Assembly (NCBI RefSeq): GCF_018812025.1
Contig: NC_063050.1
Location: forward strand, 57,610,147-57,674,146
Length of the DNA: 64,000 bases
Direction of reading: 5' to 3'
Source of the DNA: Megalobrama amblycephala
Lineage: Eukaryota; Chordata; Actinopteri; Cypriniformes; Xenocyprididae
Part shown: in pieces, positions 46,009 to 57,128 of the stretch
Position numbering within the stretch: the first letter of the stretch is position 1
How the letters are laid out: each line of letters opens with the position of its first letter
The notes under the pieces: model-generated
The model's input: only the letters and a program-made list of their open reading frames with translations
The model's database searches: none
Told to the model about the DNA's origin: nothing
Translations under genes and position numbers: made by a program

Positions 46009-48164
46009 CAAAATCATGTCGTATTATTACATAATGGCATGTCCCAGTGTTTCCTACACAGTGTTTCCTGGTAAGTAACTTCTTACTGAACTGCAGTTTA
46101 TATAATTAGATGGACAGACTTTTGCCCTTTTAATTAGTTAAGTGTGTAAGCAAGGTACAAAACTTGCCTTTGGATATTTAAAAATAAAAAATGCAATGTA
46201 ATAACAGTAAAGTAATTATCAAAATACTTCACGCTATTTAGGAAGGATAGTATGCACACTGGGATGCAGGCTTGTTCTCCCTCACTGCAAATAAATAAAT
46301 AAATAAAATAAAAATATAGGTAACAATGACATATGCAAATATAACAGTAAGTTTGTGGGTCACACACCCAAGATTTATACTGTTATATTTGCATATATCA
46401 TTGTTACCCACATAATTAGATTTTTTTTGCACAGGGAGAACAAGCCTGCATTCCAATGTGCATACTACCCATCCTAAATAAATATAAATAATATAAGTAT
46501 TTTGATAAATACTTTACCATTATTACATTGCATTTTTGCATTTATTTGATGTTTTATTTTAAAATATAATATTAACTAATTAAAAGGGCAAAAGTCTGTT
46601 TAACTTCATTTCTTAAAGCATGTAACATTAGAGACCCCAGCTCAGTCACTTTTAAATTCCACTAATGCCTGCAGTTATGTAACTAACTTACCAGCTAATG
46701 GACTATATGCATGGTTACTTCCTGGTTGTGATTAAGACAGCTCAGGCATTTCCGGTGAACTGTTAGCTGTTCATTCTGCAGTCGCTGTACATCGACATAA
46801 AACCATCAGTGGTAGACATTTTAATATTGTATTCATATTTTAATCACATTTACCTAATTTTATTGTTTTATTGATTGCAATAAAGACTATTGGCATCGTT
46901 TAAAAATGACATGTCTGTAATTAGACAGGCACACACTTTTTGAACATTACTTGTTCATTCTTCTGAGATTGTCCCCACTGTAAAACCAAACATTTCAAAA
47001 TGTAGAAAATTTAACATTTGATAGAAAACTTATTTTAAAAATAAAAAACACAATTACCACTTTAACCAGCAGGTGGCGGCAAAGTAGCATTTATTTGCGC
47101 ATATATTTCACTTTGTTTAGTTTTTTACTAAATATTAAACATTATAAAATAACTAGATTTAAAAATACATTGTCAGTGTGAAGTATGAAATACTCACAAA
47201 ATTTTATGAAAAACAATAACTTTTCTTGTGAATGAATGACACAGAAATCGAGCGCCGCTCTCTTTATAATCACAGCAGCTGTCAGTCAGTGCAGCACAAG
47301 ATAAATGATTTCAGCACACTTGAGAAAACACACATTTTATTCAATTAATCTAACTAAAGTGCACAATAAATATTTAATTTTTTACGCTTTTTTTCACACG
47401 AAAGTGTGAAAACTGATGGTCGAATTTATTTATTTATTTTTTATCATTTCTTACATTTGAATAACTAAATTAATGCTATGCCTGACTATTTAAGTGACTA
47501 TATTCTGATTATAAACTAAGTATTAAACTATGATGCTCAATACACCAGCACATGACTCTCACCGGAAGTTTTCGAGCTATATTATTGCGGATGTTCTAAA
47601 GAACGCTTCGTTGCATAGGGACAGGCCATTATGTAATAATACAATATGATTTTTGATTAAAAAAATAATATACTTTGAGTGGTAGACATTGAATTTGAAA
47701 ATAAATAGTATCAAAGACTTTATATAGTCCTAAAGGGACTTTGATAGTGTTCAAGCCATTGAACAAACGCCTCTTCCTCTGTCGCTAAAGCAGGGAGTCT
47801 TGTGATTGATTGTCAAGTCAGCCAATCAGAATTTAGCAGCCTCATCTCTGATTGGCCGGAATTGTGGCACATGGTAACGCTCTGTTGTGTTGAGCACGCG
47901 AGCCATCAGCGATTGAGAGCGTTCAGCGTGGATATCAGGAGAGCAAACAAGTGAAACGTTGCACATGCGAAAGAGAATATCTGCACACATCCAAATGAAC
48001 TTCTTTTAAATGCAAAATTGATTTTCGTTTGCTCAAAATACTTTTTTATTTGCGAGACGAACATTTCTCCGCAAAACTCAGTTCACGCGCGTGCGAAATG
48101 CACTTTTGCGCGCTCAAAATATGATCTTGCGCGTGCGGAATTGTGGCAGAAATGTAATTCCATA
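45478..48164. mobile_element. DNA transposon with terminal inverted repeats of about 560 bp
   Basis: TATGGAATTACATTTCTGCC at the left mirrors GGCAGAAATGTAATTCCATA at the right, and the arms stay paired to about 46045 and 47615. A 6-base target duplication TATTTT flanks it (45472-45477 and 48165-48170). The 1.57 kb between the arms has no open frame of note and holds a foldback element. The superfamily is unclear; a 6-base duplication is uncommon. Confidence 0.9.
46114..46598. mobile_element. Foldback element nested in the long-TIR transposon
   Basis: CAGACTTTTGCCCTTTTAAT is mirrored by ATTAAAAGGGCAAAAGTCTG. The arms of roughly 200-240 bases continue inward through GCAGGCTTGTTCTCCC and its complement. 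Confidence 0.85.
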
Positions 48165-48262
48165 TATTTTAAGCTGAAACTTCACAGACACATTCAGGGG
48201 ACACCTTAGACTTATATTACATCTTTTAAAAACATAATCTAGGGCACCTTTAATTTATCTAT

Positions 48263-49330
48263 AGTATCTCAGAGAAGTGAGTACATCCCTCACATTTTTG
48301 TAAATATTTTATTATATCTTGTCATGTGACAACATTGAAGAAATGACACTTTGCTACAATGTAAAGTAGTCAGTGTACAGCTTGTATAACAGTGTAACTT
48401 TGCTGTCCCCTCAAAATAACTCAACACACAGACATTAATGTCTAAACCGCTGACCACAAAAGTGAGTACACCACTAAGTGAAAATGTCCAAATTAGGCCC
48501 AATTAGCCATTTTCTCTCCCCGGTTTCATGTGACTCGTTAGTGTTACAAGATCTCCGGTGTGAATGGGGAGCAGGTGTGTTAAATTTGGTGTTATCGTTC
48601 TCACTCTCTCATACTGGTCACTGGAAGTTCAACATGGCACCTCATGGCAAAGAACCCTCTGAGGATCTGAAAAAAGAATTGCTGCTCTACATAAAGATGG
48701 TGTAGGCCAGGGCTGGGCAAACTCGGTCCTGGAGGGCCGCCGTCCCTGCAGAGTTTTGCTCCAACCCTAATCAAACACACCTGAACCAGCTAATCAAGGT
48801 CTTCAGGATTACACACAGGTGAGTTTTATCATGGTTGCAGCTAAACTCTGCAGGACAGTGGCCCTCCAGGACCGAGTTTGCCCAGCCCTGGTGTAGGCTA
48901 TAAGAAGATTGCCAAGACCCTGAAACTGAGCTGCAGCACGGTGGCCAAGACCATACAGCGGTTTAACAGGACAGGTTCCACTCAGAACAGGCCTCGCCAT
49001 GGTCGACCAAAGAAGTTGAGTGCACGTGCTCAGCGTCATATCCAGAGGCTGTGTTTGGGAAATAGATGTATGAGTGCTGCCAGCATTGCTGCAGTGGTTG
49101 AAGGGGTCGGGGTCAGCCTGTCAGTGCTCAGACCATACGCCGCACACTGCATCAAATCTGTCTGCATGGCTGTCGTCCCAGAAGGAAGCCTCTTCTAAAG
49201 ATGATGCACAAGAAAGACCGCAAACAGTTTACTGAAGACAAGCAGACTAAGGACATGGATTACTGAATGGAATCAACCTGTGAAGCTCTGGTGAACTCCA
49301 TGCCCAAGACTGATTGGGATCACAACAGTC
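48263..49330 (+). mobile_element. Second Tc1-like transposon, decayed
   Basis: The left terminus GTATCTCAGAGAAGTGAGTA follows a TA. It encodes the N-terminal half of a Tc1-type transposase, starting MAPHGKEPSEDLKK at 48634, interrupted by a short hAT MITE, then GYKKIAKTLKLSCSTVAKTI (helix-turn-helix) and RPRHGRPKKL (GRPR-type hook). The catalytic region is largely deleted, and no right terminus is recognisable. Confidence 0.8.
48708..48890. mobile_element. 183-bp hAT MITE
   Basis: The ends CAGGGCTGGGCAAACTCGGT and CCGAGTTTGCCCAGCCCTG are flanked by a perfect 8-base duplication GTGTAGGC (48700-48707 and 48891-48898). It interrupts the Tc1-like transposase frame. Confidence 0.97.
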
Positions 49331-50645
49331 AAAGTATTTATTCCAGTTCCATCTTGTATTCATCATTGTCACTGGCTGTCATGTCTATGAGGCCTTCACA
49401 GGATATTATCTAGTTGAATAATTAATCTCTACTGTGTAATGAATTTACAGGTATTTAATCAATTAGCTCAAATCATGGGTGAAATATAATAAATCATAAC
49501 ACGTTATGACTAATAAATATAGATTGCCCAAAGAGGGAATTATGCACATATATTGTGAATTGATTACAATGGATTGTAATTAATTACATATATGATTAGT
49601 TCTAGTTTAATAGTTGCTTAGAAAAACTATCCTAGTTTGTCCACCAAACAATTAGTTTTCTCACAGACTATTATGAAAGAAATTTTATTCTCTGGCCACA
49701 AGAATAAATTCCTATTATAGCATCAAAGCGTAAAGCAGTGTTGCAGAAACAAAACATAGAAGTGACTTGGTTTTCTGAATGAGCAGCAGAACAATCAAAC
49801 ATGAATATAATGTATTTAATATGTAAAACTACGAATACAGAGGTTATACATCTAAACATGCACAGAGGATATACATATATACAAAAGCAAAACTAAAGAC
49901 GAGAAAAGAGAGAAGACAAGTAGCAAAACTTACTAACAGTCCTTAGAGCCAGCAAAGAATCAGTCTCACTTTGTTAGGTCGTATGACTTATCGCATCTAA
50001 GATAGAGAGAAGCAGTACTTGCGTGAGTTTGCGTGCAGAGTTTCAAAAGATACAGGTGACGTTCAGTGCGGCTGTAGCAGTTTGTTGGCTTCTTCCATTT
50101 CTGCGGGAAGATCTGAACTGAGGACTTGAAAGTTTGTTTCACGGGAGATGGTCCTCCAGAAGAAGATGAGTGTGTGATGGAAGTGCAGTCGCGGAGACGT
50201 CCGGGCGAGATGTGCACGAGATTGCGAGGGACAGTTGAGAGACAATCAAGAGACAAAGGAAAAATGCGTGTGGTTGTCTTTTATGGAAAAATAAGCCAAC
50301 ATGCCTCCTTGGATGAAACAACCAATGATAAGGGTGCAATCTAGGCAGGCAAACTTTTTCTTTGTCTCCATTGATGGCCACATTTGCATGAATTATGAAG
50401 TGTCAGATCGGAGTGTATTTTCTCCGAAGTACCATTAAAAATAGAACAATGCATTTTACAGTAATGTGACATACATTGTCGAATAAGGCATAAAGAGAGC
50501 TTTATAAAGAAACCAAACTTGTCAGGTGGCTAAAACATAAAAGGGAAGATACAGTTTATACTCGAACTTTATCATTTAGAATGAAACTAACACAACTACA
50601 GTCATAGCTAAGCTTATACACTAGGGATACATACATGCAACTTGA
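49330..50645. other. Unassigned, retroelement-like sequence
   Basis: AT-rich to 49900. The part from 49900 to 50500 has balanced composition and overlapping short frames on both strands with no domain I recognise. It may be an LTR region related to the retroelement end that follows. Confidence 0.3.
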
Positions 50646-50649
50646 AAGA

Positions 50650-51150
50650 CAACGACAGTGCCTACAGAGGAGGTAGGCATGGAGCCACCGCCTCACCCAC
50701 GTAAGAGGAGGAAAAGGGCTTCCTCCGTCTCTTGAGGCCCGGAGGCCTTCCCAGTGCCCGTGGTAGGTCCGGAGACCACCCCAGAGGCTGTTCTTCCGCT
50801 TCCCAAGCGCCTTGCCCTGCCGGCACCATCCAAGCGCCTTGCCCTGCCGGCACCACCCAGGCCGTCTGCCCTGCTGCAGCCACCCAAGCGCCTTGCCCTG
50901 TTGCCGCCGCCCAGGCCGTCTACCCTGCTGAAGCCCACCTGGTCAGTTCCTCCGGCGCTGCCTTGGCACTCAGCCAGGACTCCGACCTTCGTGGAGCCCC
51001 CGTGGTCTGTTCCTCCGGCTCTGGACCTGGCCCGCCGTCCCTCCCCCTGGTCCTCCGTCCCTCCCCCTGGTCCTCCTCCGGTCCACCTCCCTCCTGAGAG
51101 TTTTGTTTTGTGTTTGGTCAGGTGGAGTGTCTGGTAGCCGCTCTGTAGGG
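50650..51150 (+). pseudogene. Proline-rich 3' coding end of an LTR element
   Basis: Low-complexity Pro/Ala-rich translation (RLALPAPSK, RLALPAPPRP) built on a GC-rich repeat of about 30 bases (AAGCGCCTTGCCCTGCCGGC). It directly precedes a purine tract and LTR. No retroviral-type domain is visible, so the assignment rests on position. Confidence 0.4.
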
Positions 51151-51159
51151 AGGGGGTAC

Positions 51160-51516
51160 TGTCATGATCACCAGTTGGAGTGCCCTATTTAGCCACCAGA
51201 GGCCACTCCAACATGGACTATTGTTCACCACACTTGGACTTCAATTCCCATAACCCACTTCCCGGACTCATGATCCCTTCTTTGCACCCAGCTGTTTTGT
51301 GTTTGATCATTAGTGTCTGTCTATTTATACCTGGTTTGTTTCTGCTTTTGTTATTGTGGTTTCATTTAATGTCACCGGCTTCTGTTTGTGTTTTTCTTTG
51401 TTTTGTATGGACTGATCTTTGGATTTTGACCCTTGCCTGTTTGGATTAAGTTTTTGGATTACCCCATTAAAGCTGCATATGGATCTTATCATCTTGTCTC
51501 TGTGCCTGACGTGACA
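51160..51516 (+). mobile_element. LTR of a retroelement (3' end)
   Basis: Begins TGTCATGATCACC and ends CGTGACA (inverted TGTCA/TGACA). A polypurine tract GGGAGGGGG sits just before it (51148-51156). Inside are a TATA-like TTTATACC and an ATTAAA polyadenylation signal near 51466. No matching 5' LTR is in the window. Confidence 0.7.
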
Positions 51517-51561
51517 GACGGGTACACTTTGGCACAGTCATATTTTGTACATATAATCTTC

Positions 51562-51580
51562 ATGCGTGTTTGTGTGTGTT

Positions 51581-51611
<31 letters not shown>

Positions 51612-51650
51612 CTGTGTGTGTGGTGTGTTTGTGTGTGTGGTGTGTATTGG
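51562..51650. repeat. (GT)n microsatellite
   Basis: A GT run with interruptions. The small frames across it are artefacts. Confidence 0.95.
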
Positions 51651-52079
51651 GGTTTGGCATGCGACCGCATGGTCCTTAACCCACATGGGGTGATTCTTTT
51701 GAAGTCCCCGGTGCTGGGGACTGGGGTTCTCTGTTTAACCTCAGCGGGTCTACAAAGATGACAAAAGTCACAGTCTCTCCTAGGCCGTCCGGAGCTGATT
51801 CGTGATTTACATGCACAGTTCAGGAGGCTAAAATCATTCTGTAAATTATTAAGTAACAGACATTACAACTGACACTTCAGGGCTGCGTTGTCATTGTGTC
51901 TAGGAACAGGTCCTCAGTCTCACCTGGATTCTTGTCCTGCATCTTCTATGTAAACTTGATTGTTACAAAACAGTGTATACATATTATATTCAGTTTATAA
52001 TAATTTATGTAAATGTGGTACAGAAAGGTTAAGTTTAAACTGAAGTGCAACATGAATGACAAGCTGTATCTCTCTGCAG

Positions 52080-52172
52080 GTAATTCAACTGAAGTAAATC
52101 AGGCGACAGAGGATATTGAGAGGATGAATATAATGGATCCAAAGGAGAGAAGACAAACAAACCAAGATCGTT
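52080..52172 (+). CDS. Probable upstream exon of the USP47-like gene
   Basis: A pyrimidine-rich acceptor (CTCTCTGCAG) and strong donor (GTGAGT) bound a 93-base open exon encoding EDIERMNIMDPKERRQTNQD. It ends in phase 1, which is what the Cys-box exon at 59162 needs; joined, it places RQTNQDR directly before YRGLNNRG, as in fish USP47-like proteins. The 7 kb intron between holds a LINE and a MITE. The upstream partner of this exon is not identified. Confidence 0.5.
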
Positions 52173-52779
52173 GTGAGTTCAGATACTTGTCCAGTTTCTT
52201 AAAACATCAAAGAAATGTAAAAAAATATTATTAAATAATTAAAAAATAAAATTAAAACCTTTTAAATAGTGAAAGGCATTGCATAATTATAGGGTAAACA
52301 TACCTATTAGGCTCACCAAAGTCTACATTGAGACATTTTTAGTGCACAAGATATTTTTATTAATTTGTTATTAATAATTCTTGTTTATTTTAAACAACCT
52401 TTTTAAAGAATTGAAAAATGTTTTATTTGAAGGTATTACTTTAAACTTAAAAATAGAGAATTCACAACAGACGCCTTTCGCTGTTCAAAACAAATATGGC
52501 TGGGCAACAAACTCCTCTTCTCTTGTACTGAAATCCTCTGACATTTCTCTTTAACCACTTAAGCCTGAAGTGTCCCGCCGGCAGACACATCCCCCTGCAA
52601 AAAAGATCATAATCAAATTACTAAGCAACCACTGGCAAGATTCTTAACGAGTGCTAAGTTATCACTCCAAAACGAGTGTACTGCCCGCGAGTGCCACCTA
52701 GCTATAAAAAAAATTAATAATCATATTTTTCAAAACTCCTTCCTTGATCATCACAAAATAGGTGTCATTTGAAAGCTTA

Positions 52780-53127
52780 AGGCTGATTTATACTTCTGCG
52801 TCAGACCTACGCTGGAGCCTCTGCGCTGTAGGCTATGCGTCTGTTTTCATTTATACTTCTGCGTCATTGTCAGCATCGACATGCATGCTGACCACTAGGA
52901 GGCAGTGTTTGAAAACGCTCGCTCTTCTCCTATTGCGCTGCGCCAGTTTTTTAATCCGAGGGAGGGGTTCTAGCAGACCAATCACAGCGCTTGCGGTCCG
53001 CGTAGGACTGACGTGTTGTTACATTTTTGAAGAGGTGCACGTCAGGCTATGTCATAGGCTACATGTGGTACAAACAGCCTACGCCGTAGCTACAGCGTAC
53101 ACTCAATGCAGAAGTATAAATCAGCCT
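52780..53127. mobile_element. Harbinger-type MITE, 348 bp
   Basis: The ends AGGCTGATTTATACTTCTGC and GCAGAAGTATAAATCAGCCT are flanked by TTA on both sides, the 3-base duplication typical of PIF/Harbinger. Confidence 0.9.
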
Positions 53128-53129
53128 TT

Positions 53130-53590
53130 AGACTCTAGAATTTACAATGAATGTAGCCAATTTGATTAACTCCTAAATAATGCTAAATAACTCAAAGTTA
53201 TTTGCTGAAAAAAAAAATCATAATTTATTAAATATTTTTTTTACTACTCCAATGTGTCAAAAGCATCATACAGCTCAGATAATCGTGTGTTATATGTCAT
53301 TTGAAAGATCTCATGGAGTAAAATACAACAAGCATAATTGTTTTGGGCTAAACTTGAGCGAGTTTTTGTACGCGAAACCCCGCAAGACCCATATGTAAAT
53401 AATAACCCGAAGCAGCATTAATGTCACGTTTTGGCTCGTAACATCATGAAACATGCTCCCTCCGATTGTGGAAATTTGGACATCATTATTTACAGCAAAT
53501 TCTCACATTTAAAATGAGTCCAGCATGAGAATGTCCAAATTTAAATTTTAAAAGTTTCCTTTCAAACGATAACAACCAAACAATAGGTTA
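53130..53590. other. Intron sequence, nothing recognised
   Basis: AT-rich, with no exon or element end identified. Confidence 0.4.
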
Positions 53591-54500
53591 GGTTTCCCCA
53601 TTGGTCTGCAAGATGGCGCCAGCATGTTGCACGGCGAGTCGTCTCTCTCAGTTTATGTTGCCTGTTGTTTGTCCCCTCGGTCTGTTGCCTTGTTTGCTGT
53701 TACACCAAGTTACTGCAGTTCTTATTTATGATCGACAAACTCTACTGGACATACACGACTCAATGGCGAATTTATGGGTGAAGGGAGGTTTTTTGATCTT
53801 CCTCCTAAGTTGCTGTTGCGGATGGATGTCTGCTGCCTACCAGACTGTGTTTTTAATAAAAAGAAGAGTTATAAAAAGCAAGGCAAGTGTGGAGGAGTGG
53901 CAGTTTGACTAAGGATGAGCTCTGGTAATACCCTGAAGTCCAAAGGTTTGTGGATTACGGAGTCTCCTAGTTTCAATGCGCGACCTTCCCTTCGGCGTAT
54001 TATTCATCCTAGGGAGTCATGGCTTGTTCCGGTTTTCCTGAACCCGCCGAGTCCTCTCGCCAGTTGGGAATCGAGGAAACCACGCACCGTCTGGAGAGGA
54101 GTAAATGTTTGTAACCTGAGAACCGTGAATCGCCTTTCACTATCAAAGACTAGATCGTTTGATCAGACGATGCAAAGCCGGCCTTCAGAATTGGTGACGG
54201 TAAAGATAGATCAACATACGATGATTAATTAACAAAACTTTCATAATCAATGAATTTTTCGTATCTCATGAATTAGTCTTTATTTTTATGATGGAGACTT
54301 GGCTTAATATTGGAGAACTAGACCCACTTATTGAAACATCTCCTTGTGACTGTAACTTTCTTAGCTCACCGAGGACTGTGGGCAGGGGGCTGTAGCCACA
54401 ATTTTTAAGAAGCAATTTAATTGCCGTATTTTACCTGTTGAGTGCTTCACTAGCTTTGAGGTGCAGTTGTGGTGGATGGACTTGATGTACCCTATTTTTT

Positions 54501-55530
54501 GTGAACTTATTTATAGATCCCCTAACTATAATAAGCTTTCTTGAAGGAATTCTCTTATTTTTTTTAGCTACAGTTGTTCCTAATGCTGACAGTCTCTTGA
54601 TTCTTGGTGATTTTAATATTCATGTGTGTTGCCCTGATAAGCCATTAGTGTCCAAATTTTTACAAATCATTGATTATTTTAACCTTTCTCAATCTGTGTT
54701 AGACGCTACACATGAAAAAGGCCATACGCTCGATTTGATATTGTCCTTTGGATTTCCATTACAAATTGTTCAGATTGAAGATTTCTGCGTCTCTGACCAC
54801 AAGCCAATACTTTTAAATACTGTTTTATCTCATCCTGTGAAACAATCTTCTCCTAGTTACTATATCCCGCTCTCTTAACTCAGATGCACCCATACGATTC
54901 TCCGATGCCTTTGCCTCTTCTCAATTTGCTATTTCTTTTGAATTATTTTCTTCTGATATGGGCCTTGAAGAGTTAACCTCCTATTTTAACTCCACCTGTG
55001 TTAATATTTTGGATTCTATTGCTCCTTCCAAATTGAAATACCCAAAATTGAGAAACCAGCCTTAGTTAAACAGTGAAACTAAAGCATTAAGACAAAAATG
55101 CAGGCAGAGAGAAAATGGAAACAAAATAAATTGCAAGTATTTTATGAAATCTGGAGAGACTGTTTGAAGTCTTATCAACAATCCATTAAGATTGCTAGAT
55201 CTTCATATTTTTCCAATCTGATTTCTAGCAATGCTGGTAGACCTAAAATTTTATTTAGTACTATTAACAAGGTTCTAAATCCTGCTACTACCACATTTCC
55301 TGAGGCATCTCATGATTTTTTAGAGTTTTTTTTATTACAAAGATTCAAAATATTCGGTCTAACATTTCAAATTCTGGAAATGCATCTTTTTCTGATCACT
55401 GTAATGTAGCTACTTTAACTAGCTTTGAGCCTGTGTCTCTATCTTATTTAATAGATATTATTTACCATATGAAACTGGCATCTTGTTCTTTAGATCCTAT
55501 TCCCTCATTTTTTATAGTGAAAGTTATAGG
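54501..55530 (+). pseudogene. LINE endonuclease and early RT fragment
   Basis: LILGDFNIHVCC, HEKGHTLDLIL and VSDHKPILLN are endonuclease motifs in one frame (54501-54878). After frameshifts, ERKWKQNKLQVF, ARSSYFSNLI and SLDPIPSFF follow, as at the start of L2/CR1 reverse transcriptases. It stops at the LTR insertion. Confidence 0.85.
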
Positions 55531-56505
55531 GAAAGCTGTCTTTTCTTTGGATAATGGTGACAAGGGGATCTGCCAATATCCCTTTGTTAAGTCCAGTGTC
55601 GAATAAAATCGAGCCGTACCGAGCCTGTCAAGCAATTCGTCCACCCGTGGCATTGGATACGCGTCGAATTTCGACACTGCGTTCACCTTGCGGTAATCCA
55701 CAAAGAACCGCACTGAGCGGTCTGTTTTGGGAACCAAAACTATCGGGCTCGCCCAGTTATTGCTGGATACTTCTATTACTCCCATTTCAAGCATTGCCCC
55801 TAATTCTGCCTGAACTACCTTTTTCTTGTGTTCAGGCAATCTATATGGCCTGCTGCGAACCACCACGCCCGGCTCTGTCTCGATATGGTGCTGAATGAGG
55901 TCCGTACGGCCCGGTAGGGGAGAAAACACGTCAGCAAACTCTGCTTGTAATTTAGTCAAATCAGTGAGCTGGGAGGGTGAGAGGTGATCTCCCCCCGGGA
56001 CCAGAGCAAGGGATTGTTTTTTGACATTCGCCTCTGGCCCAAGACGATCCTCTCCGCTAATCACCGTTGCCAACATCATGGTTCTGCCTTATTCCATTTT
56101 TTAAGGAGATTGAGGTGGTAAATTTGACGTGCTCCTCTCCTATCAGAACGTATCACCTCATAATCGAGCTCGCCAACTTGCCGTGTAACCTCAAATGGTC
56201 CATGCCACTTTGCAAGTAATTTTGAACTTGAAGTGGGGAGCAATACAAGCACTTTATCTCCCGGTGAAAATTTGCATAAATTAGTCCCCCCTGTCATACA
56301 GTTGGCTCTGTTTGTGCTGGGCTTGTAACAAATTCTCCATGGACAGCCGCCCTAAAGTGTGGATTTTTGTTCTCAAGTCCAGCACATACTGAATTTCATT
56401 TTTGGCCTGAGATGGTCCGTCCTCCCAAGTCTCTCTTAGGACGTCCAGTACCCCGTGGGGGTGGCATCCGAAGAGAAGCTTGAAGGGGGAAAACCCCCGT
56501 GGAGG
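55530..56505 (-). pseudogene. Gmr1-like LTR retroelement pol fragment (IN before RT)
   Basis: Read on the minus strand: an integrase C-terminal part (GFSPFKLLFG, FSPGDKVLVLLP, KWHGPFEV, YHLNLLKKW), then without a gap a reverse transcriptase N-terminal part (VFSPLPGRTD, SRPYRLPEHKK, GVIEVSSNNWASPIVLVPK, STLDLTKGYWQIPLS). Two single-base frameshifts separate the frames, one in a run of G near 56288 and one near 56078. This order is that of Gmr1-type elements, not of ordinary Ty3/Gypsy. The piece is truncated at both ends and lies inside a LINE. Confidence 0.8.
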
Positions 56506-56809
56506 CACTGGTTTGCACTGGCTCCTCATTGAGTATAGAATCCAATTCAAGGTATTATTGTTTGTCTATAAGTCCCTGAATGGCTTGGCTCCAAACTACT
56601 TATCAGATCTTTTGTCTTACCATCAGACCAGTAGGTTTTTAAGGTCACCCAAAACACTTTTAAAGCTTCAGGGGGTTCATGCATTTTCGGTGGCTGCACC
56701 CCAGTTGTGGAATAACTTGCCTTTTAGCTTGAGATCAGCCACTTCTGTACTGGTTTTTAAATCTCTACTTAAGACACATCTTTTTGAAGAGGCTTATGGA
56801 CTCGAGTAA
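56505..56809 (+). pseudogene. LINE reverse transcriptase C-terminal end
   Basis: GLHWLLIEYRIQFKVLLF, NGLAPNYLSDLL and APQLWNNLPFSLR, ending at a TAA near 56809. It continues the LINE that is interrupted at 55530. Confidence 0.85.
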
Positions 56810-57128
56810 CCACTGTATTCAGTGTGTTTTTAGTGTTGTATACTCTTCGTGATTGTTTTATTTTATTGATAATAGCATACATTTATTTCTCTGTGCAGCA
56901 CTTTGGTCGACTCTGTTGTTATTTAATGTGCTATATAAATAAATTAAACTGAAACTGAACCTTTTGACTCTCTTGAAATTTGGAGTTACAAGTCTTTACT
57001 TTTTTGTGTCACTCAGAAAACAAAACTCTGAAAATGCCTTCAGGACTTAAAGGGTTAATCAGTGACTGATAACATAAGAAGCCTTGTGTATTGATTTGAA
57101 GTAACTGATACTGCTACTACTGATATTA

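Larger units (their letters stand above)
44576..48253 (+). mobile_element. TTAAAGGTGCCC MITE, complete but interrupted
   Basis: The left end TTAAAGGTGCCCTCGAATG and right end TCTAGGGCACCTTTAA both show. A second element (45478-48164) splits it near its right end. Without the insert it would be about 1 kb. Confidence 0.9.
53600..56945 (+). mobile_element. CR1/L2-clade LINE, split by an LTR element
   Basis: Starts near CAAGATGGCGCC, a YY1-like motif expected at a full-length LINE 5' end. It contains decayed endonuclease and reverse transcriptase pieces and ends GTGCTATATAAATAAATTAA near 56930. An antisense LTR-retroelement fragment occupies 55530-56505, replacing most of the reverse transcriptase. 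Confidence 0.8.

Noticed and set aside
50126..50381. Overlapping frames on both strands near 50.2 kb
   Set aside because: No family recognised on either strand; likely retroelement non-coding sequence.
51489..51761. Frames across the GT repeat
   Set aside because: Simple translations of a microsatellite.
55462..56550. Ordinary Gypsy element with two independent insertions explaining IN next to RT
   Set aside because: The two parts abut with only a one-base frame change and no LTR, duplication or gap, and the same order is known in Gmr1 elements.
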